Below, one piece after another: positions 42,160 through 52,102 of a DNA stretch of 64,000 bases (within the stretch, counting starts at the first letter, position 1; each line of letters begins with the position of its first letter). The DNA lies in contig NZ_CP117437.1 of NCBI RefSeq assembly GCF_030687535.1, forward strand, positions 5,205,501-5,269,500, in the 5' to 3' direction. The translations under genes and the position numbers were made by a program. This DNA is from Pseudomonas sp. FP2335 (lineage in GTDB: Bacteria; Pseudomonadota; Gammaproteobacteria; Pseudomonadales; Pseudomonadaceae). The notes below the pieces were generated by a model, which saw nothing but the letters and a program-made list of their open reading frames with translations, was not told the origin of the DNA and searched no databases.

Positions 42160-42378
42160 ATGAACAACATCGACCCCGCCCTGTTTGAAGAATGGATGAT
42201 GACCGGCCTGGTCACGATCCTGATCATTTTCATGGGTTTTATCGTCTGGGACTTGGCGAAGAAATCCAAGGCCGGACGCTTTGGCTCGTTCATCCTGTTT
42301 TTCGTACTGGGCCTGGGCGTGGCCGCGTTCATCATCAAGAGCGTGGTGATCGGCCTGATCGAGTCCGGCGCCCTATAG
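42160..42378 (+). CDS. DUF2788 small membrane protein
   Basis: 72 residues beginning [18 protein letters not shown]. Two membrane segments (about residues 14-30, [17 protein letters not shown], and 40-62, [22 protein letters not shown]). The pattern matches the DUF2788 family, small inner-membrane proteins of pseudomonads. No function known. The frame extends upstream to 42106, but the conserved part begins at this ATG. Its stop overlaps that of the convergent rluE by 6 nt. Confidence 0.8.
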   Translation: MNNIDPALFEEWMMTGLVTILIIFMGFIVWDLAKKSKAGRFGSFILFFVLGLGVAAFIIKSVVIGLIESGAL

Positions 42379-43020
42379 GCGCGCCGGCACTTCCTTCCAT
42401 TGGCCTTGATCCAGGCCGTCGATCGACCAATCGCCAATTCGTACACGCACCAGACGCAACGTGGGCAAGCCCACCGCTGCGGTCATACGCCGAACCTGAC
42501 GATTTCTCCCTTCACGAATCACCAATTCCAGCCACGTCGTGGGCACGCTTTTGCGAAAGCGTACCGGCGGGTTGCGCGGCCATAATTCGGGCTCGTCCAA
42601 CTGCCGGGCTTGGGCAGGCAAGGTCATGCCGTCATTGAGTTCCACGCCGTCGCGCAGGCGTTGCAGTTGCTCGGTGGTCGGCTCGCCTTCCACTTGCACC
42701 CAATAGGTTTTCGCCAGTTTGTGCTTGGGGTCGGCAATGCGCGCCTGCAACTGGCCGTCATTGGTCAGCAGCAGCAAACCTTCACTGTCACGGTCGAGGC
42801 GACCCGCCGGGTAGATGCCGGGGATGTCGATAAAATCCTTGAGGGTCGCGCGCCCGCCTTCGTCGCTGAACTGGGTCAGCACGTCGAAGGGCTTATTGAA
42901 CAGGATCAGCTTCGGCTCGGCCGGTGGCGCCTTGGCGACACGCCGTGCGGCGCAATACGGGGGTTTCACGCCTGGGCGACGCGAATCGGGACGGGTGGGA
43001 CGGGACATGGCAAGGAACAT
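42373..43020 (-). CDS. rluE: RluE, 23S rRNA pseudouridine synthase
   Basis: 215 residues (211 if the Met five codons in, at 43008, is used; neither has a strong ribosome site). The RsuA-like catalytic motif is [21 protein letters not shown] (catalytic Asp in GRLDRDSEG, about 75-83), and [15 protein letters not shown] (about 165-180) is the other conserved block. There is no N-terminal S4 domain, which is typical of RluE. It makes pseudouridine 2457 in 23S rRNA. Confidence 0.93.
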   Translation of the reverse strand: MFLAMSRPTRPDSRRPGVKPPYCAARRVAKAPPAEPKLILFNKPFDVLTQFSDEGGRATLKDFIDIPGIYPAGRLDRDSEGLLLLTNDGQLQARIADPKHKLAKTYWVQVEGEPTTEQLQRLRDGVELNDGMTLPAQARQLDEPELWPRNPPVRFRKSVPTTWLELVIREGRNRQVRRMTAAVGLPTLRLVRVRIGDWSIDGLDQGQWKEVPARL

Positions 43021-43021
43021 C

Positions 43022-43060
43022 TAACGGTCAGGACCGACAATGCTAGTGGCCTGACCGTTA
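43022..43060. other. Eleven-base-pair hairpin between rluE and amn
   Basis: TAACGGTCAGG (43022-43032) pairs with CCTGACCGTTA (43050-43060) around a 17-nt loop. No T-run follows, so it is not a classical terminator; it may end the amn transcript with Rho or mark an operator of rluE. Confidence 0.5.
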
Positions 43061-43078
43061 AATGACCATCCCAACCGC

Positions 43079-44551
43079 TTAGCGGAACGGCGGCTCGTCA
43101 AAGCTGCGCAGTTTGCGCGAGTGCAGTGAGTTGAGTTCGGTGCGCAGCAAATCCACCGCGGCGATGCCGATCTTCAAGTGCTGGCTGACTGCACGCTCAT
43201 AAAACGCGTTGGCCGAACCCGGCAGCTTGATTTCGCTGTGCAGCGGTTTGTCCGATACGCACAGCAGGGTGCCGTACGGAACCCGCAAGCGATAACCCTG
43301 GGCGGCAATCGTGCCGCTTTCCATGTCCACGGCAACGGCGCGGGACAGGTTGATCAGCGGCCGTTCCTGGGCCCAGCGCAGTTCCCAGTTGCGGTCGTCG
43401 TAGGTCAGTACGGTGCCGGTGCGCAGGCGTTTTTTCAGCTCTTCGCCTTTTTCGCCAGTGATATTGGCGGCCGCTTGTTGCAGCGCCATTTGCACCTCGG
43501 CCAGGGCCGGGATCGGAATGTTCGGCGGCACCACACGATCGAGAATCCCGTCGCGGCGCATATAGGCGTGGGCCAATACGTAGTCGCCGATGGTCTGGGA
43601 TTGGCGCAGGCCGCCGCAGTGGCCGATCATCAGCCAGCAATGCGGACGCAGCACGGCAAGGTGGTCGGTGATGTTCTTGGCGTTGGACGGGCCGACGCCG
43701 ATGTTCACCAGGGTCACCCCGTGGCCGTCGCTGGCCTGCAGGTGATAGGCCGGCATCTGATAGCGGTGCCAGACCACGCCTGCGGCAATCGCCGACGCTT
43801 CGCCATGGTCCATGGCCTTGTCGATCACCACGTTGCCCGGTAGCACCATGCGGATAAAACGCGGGTCGCTGCGCAATTGTTCCAGGCCATGCAGGATGAA
43901 CTGGTCAACGTAGCGGTGGTAGTTGGTCAGCAGGATCCACGGCTGCACATGGCGCCAGTCGCTGCCGGTGTAGTGCACCAGCCGGCGCAGGGAGAAGTCC
44001 ACGCGGGCCGCATCGAACAGTGCCAACGGCAGCGGGTCGGTGTTTTCCCAGTCGTAGAGGCCATCGGCGATGCCATCGGTGGCGGCCGACAGGTCGGTGC
44101 TCGGGAACACGCGGGCCAGGGTCGCGGCAGTCACGCCGGAGCCGGCCAGTTCGTCGCCCTGCTCCACCACGTACGGGTACGGGATGTTCTGCTCACTGAC
44201 GCCCACTTCCACCGTCACGGTGAAGTCGTGCATCAGCGGCACCAGTTGCTCCAGCAGGTACTTACGGAACGCGGCGGGATGGGTCACGGTGACGCTGTAG
44301 GTTCCAGGCAACTGGACCTTGGCGTACGCCCGGGTCGTCTGTGGGACTTCGCCGTGGCAGTGGTAGGTCAGGCGCAGTTCCGGGTAGCGAAACAGCGCGC
44401 GTTGTTCGGCGTCGGGTTCGACGCGGTCCTTGAGGTATTGCTTGAGGGCTCTGTTGAGTGCGCCGGTAGCACGCTCATGCAGGGCCGCCAGCCGGTCCAC
44501 GGCTTCTTCGGCGGATTGAACGACAACAAAAGCTTCGGTCACGGTAAGCAT
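43079..44551 (-). CDS. amn: Amn, AMP nucleosidase
   Basis: 490 residues, normal length. Hydrolyses AMP to adenine and ribose 5-phosphate. The N-terminal AMN domain (about 1-170) is followed by the phosphorylase fold with NIGVGPSNAKNITDHLAVLRPHCWLMIGHCGGLR (about 275-310) and AVDMESGTIAAQGYRLRVPYGTLL (about 410-435), where Glu binds the sugar. Single gene; next to aidB in a block that I recall conserved in Pseudomonas. Confidence 0.95.
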   Translation of the reverse strand: MLTVTEAFVVVQSAEEAVDRLAALHERATGALNRALKQYLKDRVEPDAEQRALFRYPELRLTYHCHGEVPQTTRAYAKVQLPGTYSVTVTHPAAFRKYLLEQLVPLMHDFTVTVEVGVSEQNIPYPYVVEQGDELAGSGVTAATLARVFPSTDLSAATDGIADGLYDWENTDPLPLALFDAARVDFSLRRLVHYTGSDWRHVQPWILLTNYHRYVDQFILHGLEQLRSDPRFIRMVLPGNVVIDKAMDHGEASAIAAGVVWHRYQMPAYHLQASDGHGVTLVNIGVGPSNAKNITDHLAVLRPHCWLMIGHCGGLRQSQTIGDYVLAHAYMRRDGILDRVVPPNIPIPALAEVQMALQQAAANITGEKGEELKKRLRTGTVLTYDDRNWELRWAQERPLINLSRAVAVDMESGTIAAQGYRLRVPYGTLLCVSDKPLHSEIKLPGSANAFYERAVSQHLKIGIAAVDLLRTELNSLHSRKLRSFDEPPFR

Positions 44552-44626
44552 CCTGTGTTCTGACGTGCAGGCCTTTATCTTGCCTGTATCCCAGCGCCAC
44601 TGAAACAGCGGAGTTGGAATGCACTC

Positions 44627-44719
44627 AATGTGGGAGCTGGCTTGCCTGCGATTACCGTGGGTCAGTCAGCAGTGATTTGACTGACAGACCGCTATCGCAG
44701 GCAAGCCGGCTCCCACATT
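44627..44719. repeat. REPIN (GCTGGCTTG class)
   Basis: Arms AATGTGGGAGCTGGCTTGCC and GGCAAGCCGGCTCCCACATT (one substitution) with GTGGGTCAGTCAGC... in the core. Confidence 0.85.
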
Positions 44720-44733
44720 TTGGCCCAATGCTG

Positions 44734-46386
44734 TCAGAGAGATTGGGGGGTGGAGCGGGCGACGATGGCTTCCACATCCACCCCACGCGGCAAGGTGCCA
44801 TACACCCGCCCGGACGACTCACCCAACCGGCTGGCAATAAACCCATCACTGACCGCCGCATTTCCCGCCTCCAGCAACAACTTGGCCTGCAACGCCACGG
44901 CGATGTCCTCGGTCAGTTGCCGCGCACGGTACTGAATGTCCTGGGTGTCCATGAACGCCGCTTTCAATTGTTCAACATGCCGCGCCAACAATTTATCGCC
45001 ATGCCCATCCCCCAGTTCGACGAACAGCGCCTCCAACACTCCCGGCTCCTTCGACAACGCACGCAACACGTCCAGGCACTGCACGTTGCCGGAACCTTCC
45101 CACGTTGAATTCACCGGCGCCTCACGGTACAGACGCGGCAGGATACTGTCCTCGACATACCCCGCACCGCCCATGCATTCGGCTGCTTCGTTGATCATCG
45201 CCGGCGCACGCTTGCAGATCCAATACTTGCCCACCGCCGTCACCAGCCGGGCGAACTTGGCTTCCCGCGCATCATCCAGATGATCCAGCGCGCCGCCCAT
45301 GCGCATGCTCAACGCCAGCGCGGCTTCGCTTTCCAGGGCCAGGTCGGCGAGCACGTTTTGCATCAGCGGTTGCTCGCTGAGCAGGCGGCCACCCACCGTA
45401 CGATGGGCGCAATGATGGCTGGCCTGGGTCAGCGCCTGGCGCATCAGAGCGCTGGAACCGACCATGCAATCGAAACGGGTCATGGCGACCATTTCGATGA
45501 TGGTCGGTACGCCACGACCTTCTTCGCCGACCATCCAGGCCAGGGCGCCGCGAAACTCCACTTCGCTGGAGGCGTTGGAGCAGTTACCGAGTTTGTTCTT
45601 CAGGCGTTGGATGTAAAACTCGTTGCGCGTGTCATCCGGACGGTGCCGGGGCAGTAGGAAACAGGTAAGCCCCTTGTCGGTCTGGGCCAAGGTCAGGAAC
45701 CCATCGCACATCGGCGCCGAGCAGAACCACTTATGACCCACCAGTTCATACGCCTGGCCAGGACCACCGGCGCCCACCGGGTAAGCGCGGGTCGTATTGG
45801 CGCGCACATCGGTGCCCCCCTGTTTCTCGGTCATGGCCATGCCGATGGTGGCACCGCCTTTGTGGGCGATACCGACGTTGCGCGGGTCGTATTCGGTGTT
45901 GAGGATTTTCGGTAACCAGATGTCAGCCAAGTCCGGCTGCAAGCGCAGGGCCGGGACGCAGGCGAAGGTCATGGTCAGTGGGCAACCGGTGCCCGCTTCG
46001 GCCTGGCTATGCAGGTAGGTCAAGCCAGCGCGGGCCACATGGGCGCCGGGCTGCGGGTGTGCCCAAGGCAGCGACGGCAGGCCATGCTCGACGGCGGTGC
46101 GCATCAGTTCGTGGTACGCCGGATGAAACGTCACAGTGTCGATGCGATGGCCATAACGGTCATGGCTGCTGAACTCCGGCTTGTGCTGATTCGACAGGAA
46201 ACCGGCCGCCATCAGTGGTCCACCGGCCAGCGCGCCGTAGGCATCCAGGCGCGTCTCTGCCCAGCCGGCGCCGAAACGGCGCGACCAGTCTTGCAGGGGC
46301 AGGTCGATGCGATACAGGTTGGTGCCGTCCAGGGAGGGCGGCTGGTTGGTGACGTCGTGGGTTTCGGCGAATTGATGCAGGTTCAT
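44734..46386 (-). CDS. aidB: AidB-like acyl-CoA dehydrogenase family protein
   Basis: 550 residues, same length class as E. coli AidB. FAD-binding acyl-CoA dehydrogenase domains are complete: AMTEKQGGTDVRANTTRA (about 193-210), GHKWFCSAPMCDGFL, VGEEGRGVPTIIEMV and CMGGAGYVEDSILPRLYREAPVNSTWEGSGNV (about 425-456, where the segment around EGSGNV is typical of AidB). In E. coli it belongs to the alkylation response and binds DNA. The catalytic Glu is in that late segment; the natural acyl substrate is not known. No adaptive-response regulator is adjacent. Confidence 0.92.
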   Translation of the reverse strand: MNLHQFAETHDVTNQPPSLDGTNLYRIDLPLQDWSRRFGAGWAETRLDAYGALAGGPLMAAGFLSNQHKPEFSSHDRYGHRIDTVTFHPAYHELMRTAVEHGLPSLPWAHPQPGAHVARAGLTYLHSQAEAGTGCPLTMTFACVPALRLQPDLADIWLPKILNTEYDPRNVGIAHKGGATIGMAMTEKQGGTDVRANTTRAYPVGAGGPGQAYELVGHKWFCSAPMCDGFLTLAQTDKGLTCFLLPRHRPDDTRNEFYIQRLKNKLGNCSNASSEVEFRGALAWMVGEEGRGVPTIIEMVAMTRFDCMVGSSALMRQALTQASHHCAHRTVGGRLLSEQPLMQNVLADLALESEAALALSMRMGGALDHLDDAREAKFARLVTAVGKYWICKRAPAMINEAAECMGGAGYVEDSILPRLYREAPVNSTWEGSGNVQCLDVLRALSKEPGVLEALFVELGDGHGDKLLARHVEQLKAAFMDTQDIQYRARQLTEDIAVALQAKLLLEAGNAAVSDGFIASRLGESSGRVYGTLPRGVDVEAIVARSTPQSL

Positions 46387-46476
46387 GACGGGCCTCCTGG
46401 AAAAAAGGCCACGGTCATCAGCGGCCTGAATTTCAGTTAAGCACCGGCTCTGCGCTTAAAAAAGTGGCATAGGCGC

Positions 46477-48846
46477 CTAATGTCCGGCGCTTTCGCCCTC
46501 GACCTGGCACAGCACACGACGCTCCAGCACCGCTTGCAACGCGTCGAAACGCACCGGCTTGCCCAGCTGGTCGGTGATGCCGATGCCATGGCACCGCTCA
46601 CGGTCCGACACATTCAACGACGTGCTCAGCGCAATCACCGGCAATTCACCGCAACCGGGCAGTGCACGAATCTGACAGCACAACGAGAAACCGCCTTCAG
46701 GCACATCCAACAATACCGCATCAAAGCTGTCCGCCTGCAAGGCCGCCAATGCCGCCGCGCCGGTGTCCACGGTTTTGACCCGGTAGCCGAGCTTGAGCAG
46801 CATGCCGCGCACCGCCAGTTGGCCGACACTGTTGTCGTCCACCAGCAGTACCGTGCAGTCCTGCGGGCAGCGCTGTCGGTCGGGCGCTTTTTTCGGTTCG
46901 GACGGCACCGGGCTGACCTCCACCTCCAACTGGAAGCGGCTACCCTTGCGCGGCTCGGAATGATGGGTCAGGCGCCCGCCCAGCAACTCAGTCAACTGTC
47001 GGCAGATCGCCAGGCCAATGCCCAGGCCGCCGTACTCACGGGTGGTCGAACCGTCGAGCTGGAAGAAGCGCTGGTACAGCGTGGCCTCGTCAAGAAAGGC
47101 AAAACCGATGCCGGTGTCGGTGACGATAAAGCTCAAGCGCAACGCACCGCTGCTATCCGGCACGCCGACCACGCGCAGACGCACGGCGCCCTGATGGGTG
47201 AACTTGAAGGCGTTGTCCAGCAGGCAACCCAGGCACTGGGTCAGTTTGTCGGCATCGCCGAGCACTCGGTCCGGCAGTTCATCCGCCACATCAATCGAAA
47301 ACTCCAGGCCCTTGCCCTGGGCGCTGGCGTTGAATTGCTGGCGCAGGGTATCGAGTACACCGCGCAGGCTGAACACCTGCGGCTGGGCGCTCAGGCGCCC
47401 GGCTTGCAGTTCGGTGAGGGTGAGGATGCCGTTGACCATGCGCATCATGTCCCGCGCAGAACCGGCGGCGGTTTGCTGGTAATGCGCGAGGTCGGCGCCT
47501 AGGGGCACGGTCTGCATCAGTTCGAGGGAGCCGATCACGCCATTCATGGGGGTGCGCAATTCGTGGGTCAGGGTGGCGAGGAATTCGTCCTTGAGCCGGT
47601 TGCTGCGGGCCAGTTGCTGGTTGAGCACTTCGAGTTTCTGGCTGGCATCGAACAGGATCTGCGCTTGCTGCTCACGCATGCCGTTGATGCGATCCGCCAG
47701 GGCCAGGGACAGCAGCGCCACTTCGATGGCCGAGCCGATCTGGCTGGCGTACATGGTCAGGAAGATGTTGGGCAGGTAACCCAGCACCATCATCGTGTTG
47801 ACCACCCCGCCGAGCAGGAACGCCGACCAGGCGATGATGAAATAGCGCGCCATGCGTTGGCCACACAGCCAGGCCTTGATCGCGGCAATAAAGATGGTCA
47901 CGGTGAACACCAGCGCCAAGCCGGTGGCCAGACGCAGGGCCACGGCGTAGCTGGTCAGCAGGGCCAGCGCCATCACCAGCGCGCCACAGGCGGCCAGCGC
48001 CAGTAAGATCCGGTCAAGCCAGCGACTGTGCTGAGCGGTATGCAGGAAGCTGCGCGCAAACAAGCTGCCGAACAGCGCGGCCGACCCGATCAGAAACGGC
48101 ACCGCGGCATTCGTCCACCACGGGCTGTCCGGCCAGAAGTACTCCACGGCCACGCCATTGACCGACAACTGGTACAGGCCGAACGAGGCGATATAGAGGA
48201 TGTAATAGAGGTAGCTGGTGTCGCGCACGCTCAGGTAGATGAACAGGTTGTAGATCAGCATCCCCAGCAGCACGCCGTAGATCGCGCCGAGGATATAGAG
48301 GCGCAGCGGTTGTTCTTCCAGGTAGGCGGTGCCGGCCCAGAGAGTCAGGGGGGCCTGGATCGAACCTTCACTTTGCAGGCGCAGGTAGAGGGTTTCCTGC
48401 TGGTCGGGCACGAAGTTGAGCTTGAACAGGTAGTTGCTCTGGCGCACTTCACGGCTGGAAAACGGCAGCGCGCTACCGGTGCGGGTGCTCAGGCGGTAGG
48501 CGCCGGTGCTGTCGCGCTGGTACAGGTCCAGGTGGTTGAGCGGCGGGTAGGCCAACTCCAGAAACCACGTACGCGGCGCGCGCGGGTCCTTGGCTTGATA
48601 ATGCAGGTCGACCTTGAGCCAGAACACCGAGCGCGAGTAACCGGCATTCAGGGTGGCTTTGTCATGGGGCTTGAACTGTGCGGCGTAGGCGGGGGAGCTG
48701 ACCTCGGCGATAGTGAGGGCATCGGTGGGGTCTTCAAGGACTTGCATCACTCGGCCCAGGGGCAGGCTTCGCGTGTCCTGGTTGAACCCGATGGCGTTGG
48801 CGAACAGCGGCAGCCCGCACAACAGTAGAATGAAAAAATAGCGCAT
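46477..48846 (-). CDS. ladS: LadS-like hybrid sensor histidine kinase
   Basis: 789 residues, size and position as in P. aeruginosa LadS, which feeds the GacS/Rsm pathway. A signal peptide is followed by a periplasmic 7TMR-DISMED2 sensor (about 25-180), seven membrane helices (about 185-390), HisKA with FLATLTHELRTPMNG (His about 428), HATPase with DNAFKFTHQG and GLGIGLAI, and a receiver starting VLLVDDNSVG. The receiver keeps DD and the phosphoacceptor Asp in AVLLDV, but the stretch between this Asp and the following IR is about three residues short and lacks the MPxMDG pattern. The Lys (GKPVR) is present. Order of neighbours (aidB, ladS, thiD, thiE, hemL) supports the name. Confidence 0.9.
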   Translation of the reverse strand: MRYFFILLLCGLPLFANAIGFNQDTRSLPLGRVMQVLEDPTDALTIAEVSSPAYAAQFKPHDKATLNAGYSRSVFWLKVDLHYQAKDPRAPRTWFLELAYPPLNHLDLYQRDSTGAYRLSTRTGSALPFSSREVRQSNYLFKLNFVPDQQETLYLRLQSEGSIQAPLTLWAGTAYLEEQPLRLYILGAIYGVLLGMLIYNLFIYLSVRDTSYLYYILYIASFGLYQLSVNGVAVEYFWPDSPWWTNAAVPFLIGSAALFGSLFARSFLHTAQHSRWLDRILLALAACGALVMALALLTSYAVALRLATGLALVFTVTIFIAAIKAWLCGQRMARYFIIAWSAFLLGGVVNTMMVLGYLPNIFLTMYASQIGSAIEVALLSLALADRINGMREQQAQILFDASQKLEVLNQQLARSNRLKDEFLATLTHELRTPMNGVIGSLELMQTVPLGADLAHYQQTAAGSARDMMRMVNGILTLTELQAGRLSAQPQVFSLRGVLDTLRQQFNASAQGKGLEFSIDVADELPDRVLGDADKLTQCLGCLLDNAFKFTHQGAVRLRVVGVPDSSGALRLSFIVTDTGIGFAFLDEATLYQRFFQLDGSTTREYGGLGIGLAICRQLTELLGGRLTHHSEPRKGSRFQLEVEVSPVPSEPKKAPDRQRCPQDCTVLLVDDNSVGQLAVRGMLLKLGYRVKTVDTGAAALAALQADSFDAVLLDVPEGGFSLCCQIRALPGCGELPVIALSTSLNVSDRERCHGIGITDQLGKPVRFDALQAVLERRVLCQVEGESAGH

Positions 48847-49121
48847 AGAGCCCCAGCGTGGCCTGTCCGGTTAGTCAAAAGCCCCCCATTCCTTTTGAGA
48901 AGACGTATACCGGCGATACTGTTAGTAATTTGGATCCACTCTAGCATAGCCGCTAAAGGCCATTGGACACCATGTAATTAATTTTTACGGAGGCTCTAGC
49001 ACGGGCCTTTCGGCACGTTTTATCCGGCAAGGCCAGCGCCAGAAAAGCGTCATTAGCGCAGCAAAATTCAGCCATCGCCAGACAGCCACGCAAAAAGCGT
49101 TTGGTGGTAAGCTCGCGCACC
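48847..49121. other. Divergent ladS/thiD intergenic region
   Basis: 275 bp between ladS and thiD start codons. Presumably holds both promoters; I see no clear operator, riboswitch or repeat. No thiamine-box fold was recognised before thiD. Confidence 0.45.
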
Positions 49122-49919
49122 ATGAATATCTACAGCTCTCGCCCCGTTGTCCTCTGTCTCTCCGGCCATGACCCCAGTGGTGGCGCCGGCCTGCAGGCAG
49201 ATATCGAAGCCCTGCTCGCCCAGGGTTGCCATGCGGCTCCGGCCGTCACCGCCCTGACCGTGCAGAACACGGTCAATGTCAGCGACTTCCGCGTACTCGA
49301 CCGCGAGTGGGTGTTGGCCCAGGCCAATGCCGTGCTTGGCGATTCCGAAGTCGCGGCGGTCAAGCTGGGCATGCTCGGCTCCACCGCGATGGTCGACACC
49401 GTGGTCGAGCTGCTCCAGGCGCACCCGCACCTGCCAGTGGTGTGCGACCCGGTGCTGCGCGCCGGTGGCGGCGGCAGCCTGGGCAAGGACGAGGTCGGTT
49501 ATGCGATGCGCGAGCGTTTGTTCCCGCTGTCGCTGATCGCCACGCCGAACCTGCCTGAAGCCCGCATCCTCGCCGAGTTGCCCGAAGGTACGGCGGATGA
49601 ATGCGCCGCGAAGCTATTGCCGTTTATCAAGCACCTGCTGATCACCGGCGGCCATGGCGATGAGCATGAAGTACACAACCGCCTATATAGCCGTGATGGC
49701 ACGCAGCAGACCTTTACCTGCCAGCGTCTGCCGGGCAGTTATCACGGTTCGGGCTGTACGCTTGCGAGTGCACTGAGTGGGCGGATTGCCCAGGGCGAAG
49801 GTTTGGTCAGTGCCGTGCAATCGGCCCTCAACTACACTTGGCGCACCCTGCGTGACGCCGAACAACTCGGCCAGGGCCAGTTCGTACCGCGCCGATTGCC
49901 GCTGGATTTCTGCTCGTAA
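49122..49919 (+). CDS. thiD: ThiD, hydroxymethylpyrimidine (phosphate) kinase
   Basis: 265 residues from the ATG at 49122. It phosphorylates HMP and HMP-phosphate in thiamine synthesis. PfkB-type motifs: CLSGHDPSGGAGLQADI (about 13-29) and the ATP/catalytic RLPGSYHGSGCTLASALSG (about 203-221), where GSGCT holds the catalytic region (the anion hole with Cys in this group). Upstream start codons give unconserved extension. thiE follows 18 nt later, a classic pairing. Confidence 0.94.
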   Translation: MNIYSSRPVVLCLSGHDPSGGAGLQADIEALLAQGCHAAPAVTALTVQNTVNVSDFRVLDREWVLAQANAVLGDSEVAAVKLGMLGSTAMVDTVVELLQAHPHLPVVCDPVLRAGGGGSLGKDEVGYAMRERLFPLSLIATPNLPEARILAELPEGTADECAAKLLPFIKHLLITGGHGDEHEVHNRLYSRDGTQQTFTCQRLPGSYHGSGCTLASALSGRIAQGEGLVSAVQSALNYTWRTLRDAEQLGQGQFVPRRLPLDFCS

Positions 49920-49937
49920 GCCCAAGGAACCTGCCCG

Positions 49938-50564
49938 ATGAAACTACGTGGCCTTTATGCCATTACCGACAGCCAACTGTTGGCCGGCAAATTCCTCGCC
50001 TACGTCGAAGCGGCGTTGGACGGTGGCGTGACCCTGCTGCAGTACCGCGACAAAAGCAGCGACGAAGCCCGCCGCCTGCGTGAAGCGGAAAAGCTGCGCG
50101 AACTGTGCTCGCGCTACAAGACCCAGTTGATCATCAACGACGACGCCGAACTGGCCGCGCGCCTGGGCGTCGGCGTGCACCTGGGCCAGACCGACGGCCC
50201 GCTGACTCCGGCCCGTGCGCTGCTCGGTTCCAAGGCGATCATCGGCGCCACCTGCCACGGCCAGATCGAACTGGCCGAGCAGGCCGCCAAAGAAGGCGCG
50301 AGTTATGTCGCCTTCGGCCGCTTCTTCAATTCCAACACCAAGCCCGGCGCCCCGGCGGCCACCGTTGAAATGCTGGCCCAGGCCCGCGCGCGGTTGCAGG
50401 TGCCGATCTGCGTGATCGGCGGCATTACCCTGGAGAACGCCGAACCGCTGGTGGCCCACGGTGCCGACCTGCTGGCGGTGGTCCACGGCCTGTTCGGTGC
50501 CGACAGCACCCAGGAAGTGACACGCCGCGCCCGCGCCTTCAACGCCCTTCTGCGCCTTAAATAG
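49938..50564 (+). CDS. thiE: ThiE, thiamine-phosphate synthase
   Basis: 208 residues. Joins HMP-PP and thiazole phosphate to thiamine phosphate. The TIM barrel shows [21 protein letters not shown] (about 35-55), [23 protein letters not shown] (about 61-83), [20 protein letters not shown] (about 121-140) and [13 protein letters not shown]. All are the expected substrate-binding segments. 29 nt separate it from hemL. Confidence 0.96.
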   Translation: MKLRGLYAITDSQLLAGKFLAYVEAALDGGVTLLQYRDKSSDEARRLREAEKLRELCSRYKTQLIINDDAELAARLGVGVHLGQTDGPLTPARALLGSKAIIGATCHGQIELAEQAAKEGASYVAFGRFFNSNTKPGAPAATVEMLAQARARLQVPICVIGGITLENAEPLVAHGADLLAVVHGLFGADSTQEVTRRARAFNALLRLK

Positions 50565-50593
50565 AAAGCAAGTCTGACTTCAGAGAGCCCATC

Positions 50594-51877
50594 ATGTCCC
50601 GTTCCGAAACGCTGTTTGCCAATGCCCAGAAGCACATCCCCGGCGGTGTGAACTCCCCCGTGCGTGCGTTCAAGAGCGTGGGCGGCACGCCGTTGTTCTT
50701 CAAGCATGCCGAAGGCGCCTACGTCACCGACGAAGATGACAAGCGCTATGTGGACTACGTCGGTTCCTGGGGGCCGATGATCCTCGGCCACAGCCACCCG
50801 GACGTGCTCGACGCAGTGCGCCAGCAACTGCAACACGGCCTGTCCTACGGCGCGCCGACGGCGATGGAAACCGAGATGGCCGACCTGGTCTGCTCGATCG
50901 TGCCGTCGATGGAAATGGTGCGTATGGTCAGCTCCGGCACCGAAGCGACCATGAGCGCAATCCGCCTGGCCCGTGGTTTCACCGGCCGCGACAGCATCAT
51001 CAAGTTCGAAGGCTGCTACCACGGCCACTCCGACAGCCTGCTGGTCAAGGCCGGTTCCGGCCTGTTGACCCAAGGCGTGCCAAGCTCGGCCGGCGTGCCG
51101 GCGGCGTTCGCCAAACACACCCTGACCTTGCCGTTCAACGACATCGCTGCGGTCGAGCAGATGCTCAGTGAAGTGGGCCAGGACGTGGCGTGCATCATCG
51201 TTGAGCCGGTCGCCGGCAACATGAACTGCGTACCGCCGGCGCCGGGCTTCCTCGAAGGCCTGCGCGAGCAGTGCGACAAGCACGGCGTCGTGCTGATCTT
51301 CGACGAAGTGATGACTGGTTTCCGCGTGGCCCTCGGCGGCGCACAGGCGTACTACGGCGTCACACCAGACCTGAGCACCTTCGGCAAGATCATTGGCGGC
51401 GGCATGCCTGTCGGCTGCTTCGGTGGCAAGCGCGAAATCATGCAGCACATCGCACCGCTGGGCCCGGTGTACCAGGCGGGCACATTGTCCGGTAACCCCC
51501 TGGCGATGGCCGCCGGCCTGACCACCTTGCGCCTGATCAGCCGCCCGGGCTTCCACGCCGAGCTGACCGACTACACCACCCGCCTGCTCGACGGCCTGCA
51601 ACAACGCGCCGACGCTGCCGGTATCCCGTTCGTTACCACACAGGCAGGCGGCATGTTCGGCCTGTACTTCAGCGGTGCCGACGACATCGTCACCTTTGAC
51701 GATGTGATGGGCAGCGACGCCGGCCTGTTCAAGCGCTTCTTCCACCTGATGCTGGAAGGCGGCGTATACCTGGCGCCGAGTGCCTTCGAAGCCGGCTTCA
51801 CTTCGATCGCCCATGGCGAAGCCGAGCTGAAACTGACCCTGGATGCCGCCGAGCGCGCCTTCGCTGCCTTGAAATAA
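50594..51877 (+). CDS. hemL: HemL, glutamate-1-semialdehyde 2,1-aminomutase
   Basis: 427 residues, full length. Last step of 5-aminolevulinate synthesis in the C5 pathway, PLP dependent. PLP Lys is in [18 protein letters not shown] (about 261-278), the cofactor-binding motif [17 protein letters not shown] (about 115-131) is intact, and the gating loop GVPSSAGVP is present. Grouping with thiamine genes is conserved in Pseudomonas. A stem-loop just after the stop ends the transcript. Confidence 0.97.
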   Translation: MSRSETLFANAQKHIPGGVNSPVRAFKSVGGTPLFFKHAEGAYVTDEDDKRYVDYVGSWGPMILGHSHPDVLDAVRQQLQHGLSYGAPTAMETEMADLVCSIVPSMEMVRMVSSGTEATMSAIRLARGFTGRDSIIKFEGCYHGHSDSLLVKAGSGLLTQGVPSSAGVPAAFAKHTLTLPFNDIAAVEQMLSEVGQDVACIIVEPVAGNMNCVPPAPGFLEGLREQCDKHGVVLIFDEVMTGFRVALGGAQAYYGVTPDLSTFGKIIGGGMPVGCFGGKREIMQHIAPLGPVYQAGTLSGNPLAMAAGLTTLRLISRPGFHAELTDYTTRLLDGLQQRADAAGIPFVTTQAGGMFGLYFSGADDIVTFDDVMGSDAGLFKRFFHLMLEGGVYLAPSAFEAGFTSIAHGEAELKLTLDAAERAFAALK

Positions 51878-51890
51878 GCCGATGCATCGC

Positions 51891-51915
51891 CTGACGCCGC
51901 CCCCGGTGGCGTCAG
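51891..51915 (+). terminator. Hairpin terminator after hemL
   Basis: CTGACGCC (51891-51898) pairs with GGCGTCAG (51908-51915) around a 9-nt C-rich loop, followed by ATTTG. T-run is weak. Confidence 0.6.
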
Positions 51916-52102
51916 ATTTGCTACTTTGCTTACAGACATTTCCTTGTTTTTTCGAGAAATCACCTGCAATCCGGCAGATAACTTGCCCAACCAGCAGAAA
52001 AACGAGTAAAGACTTTGTAAGCAGAGGCCTGCTTATTTCATAATGCGCGCTTATTGGATCCCGCGAGGGTCCGCGTGCCCCGTCAGAGGTAAGTCGATTC
52101 CC

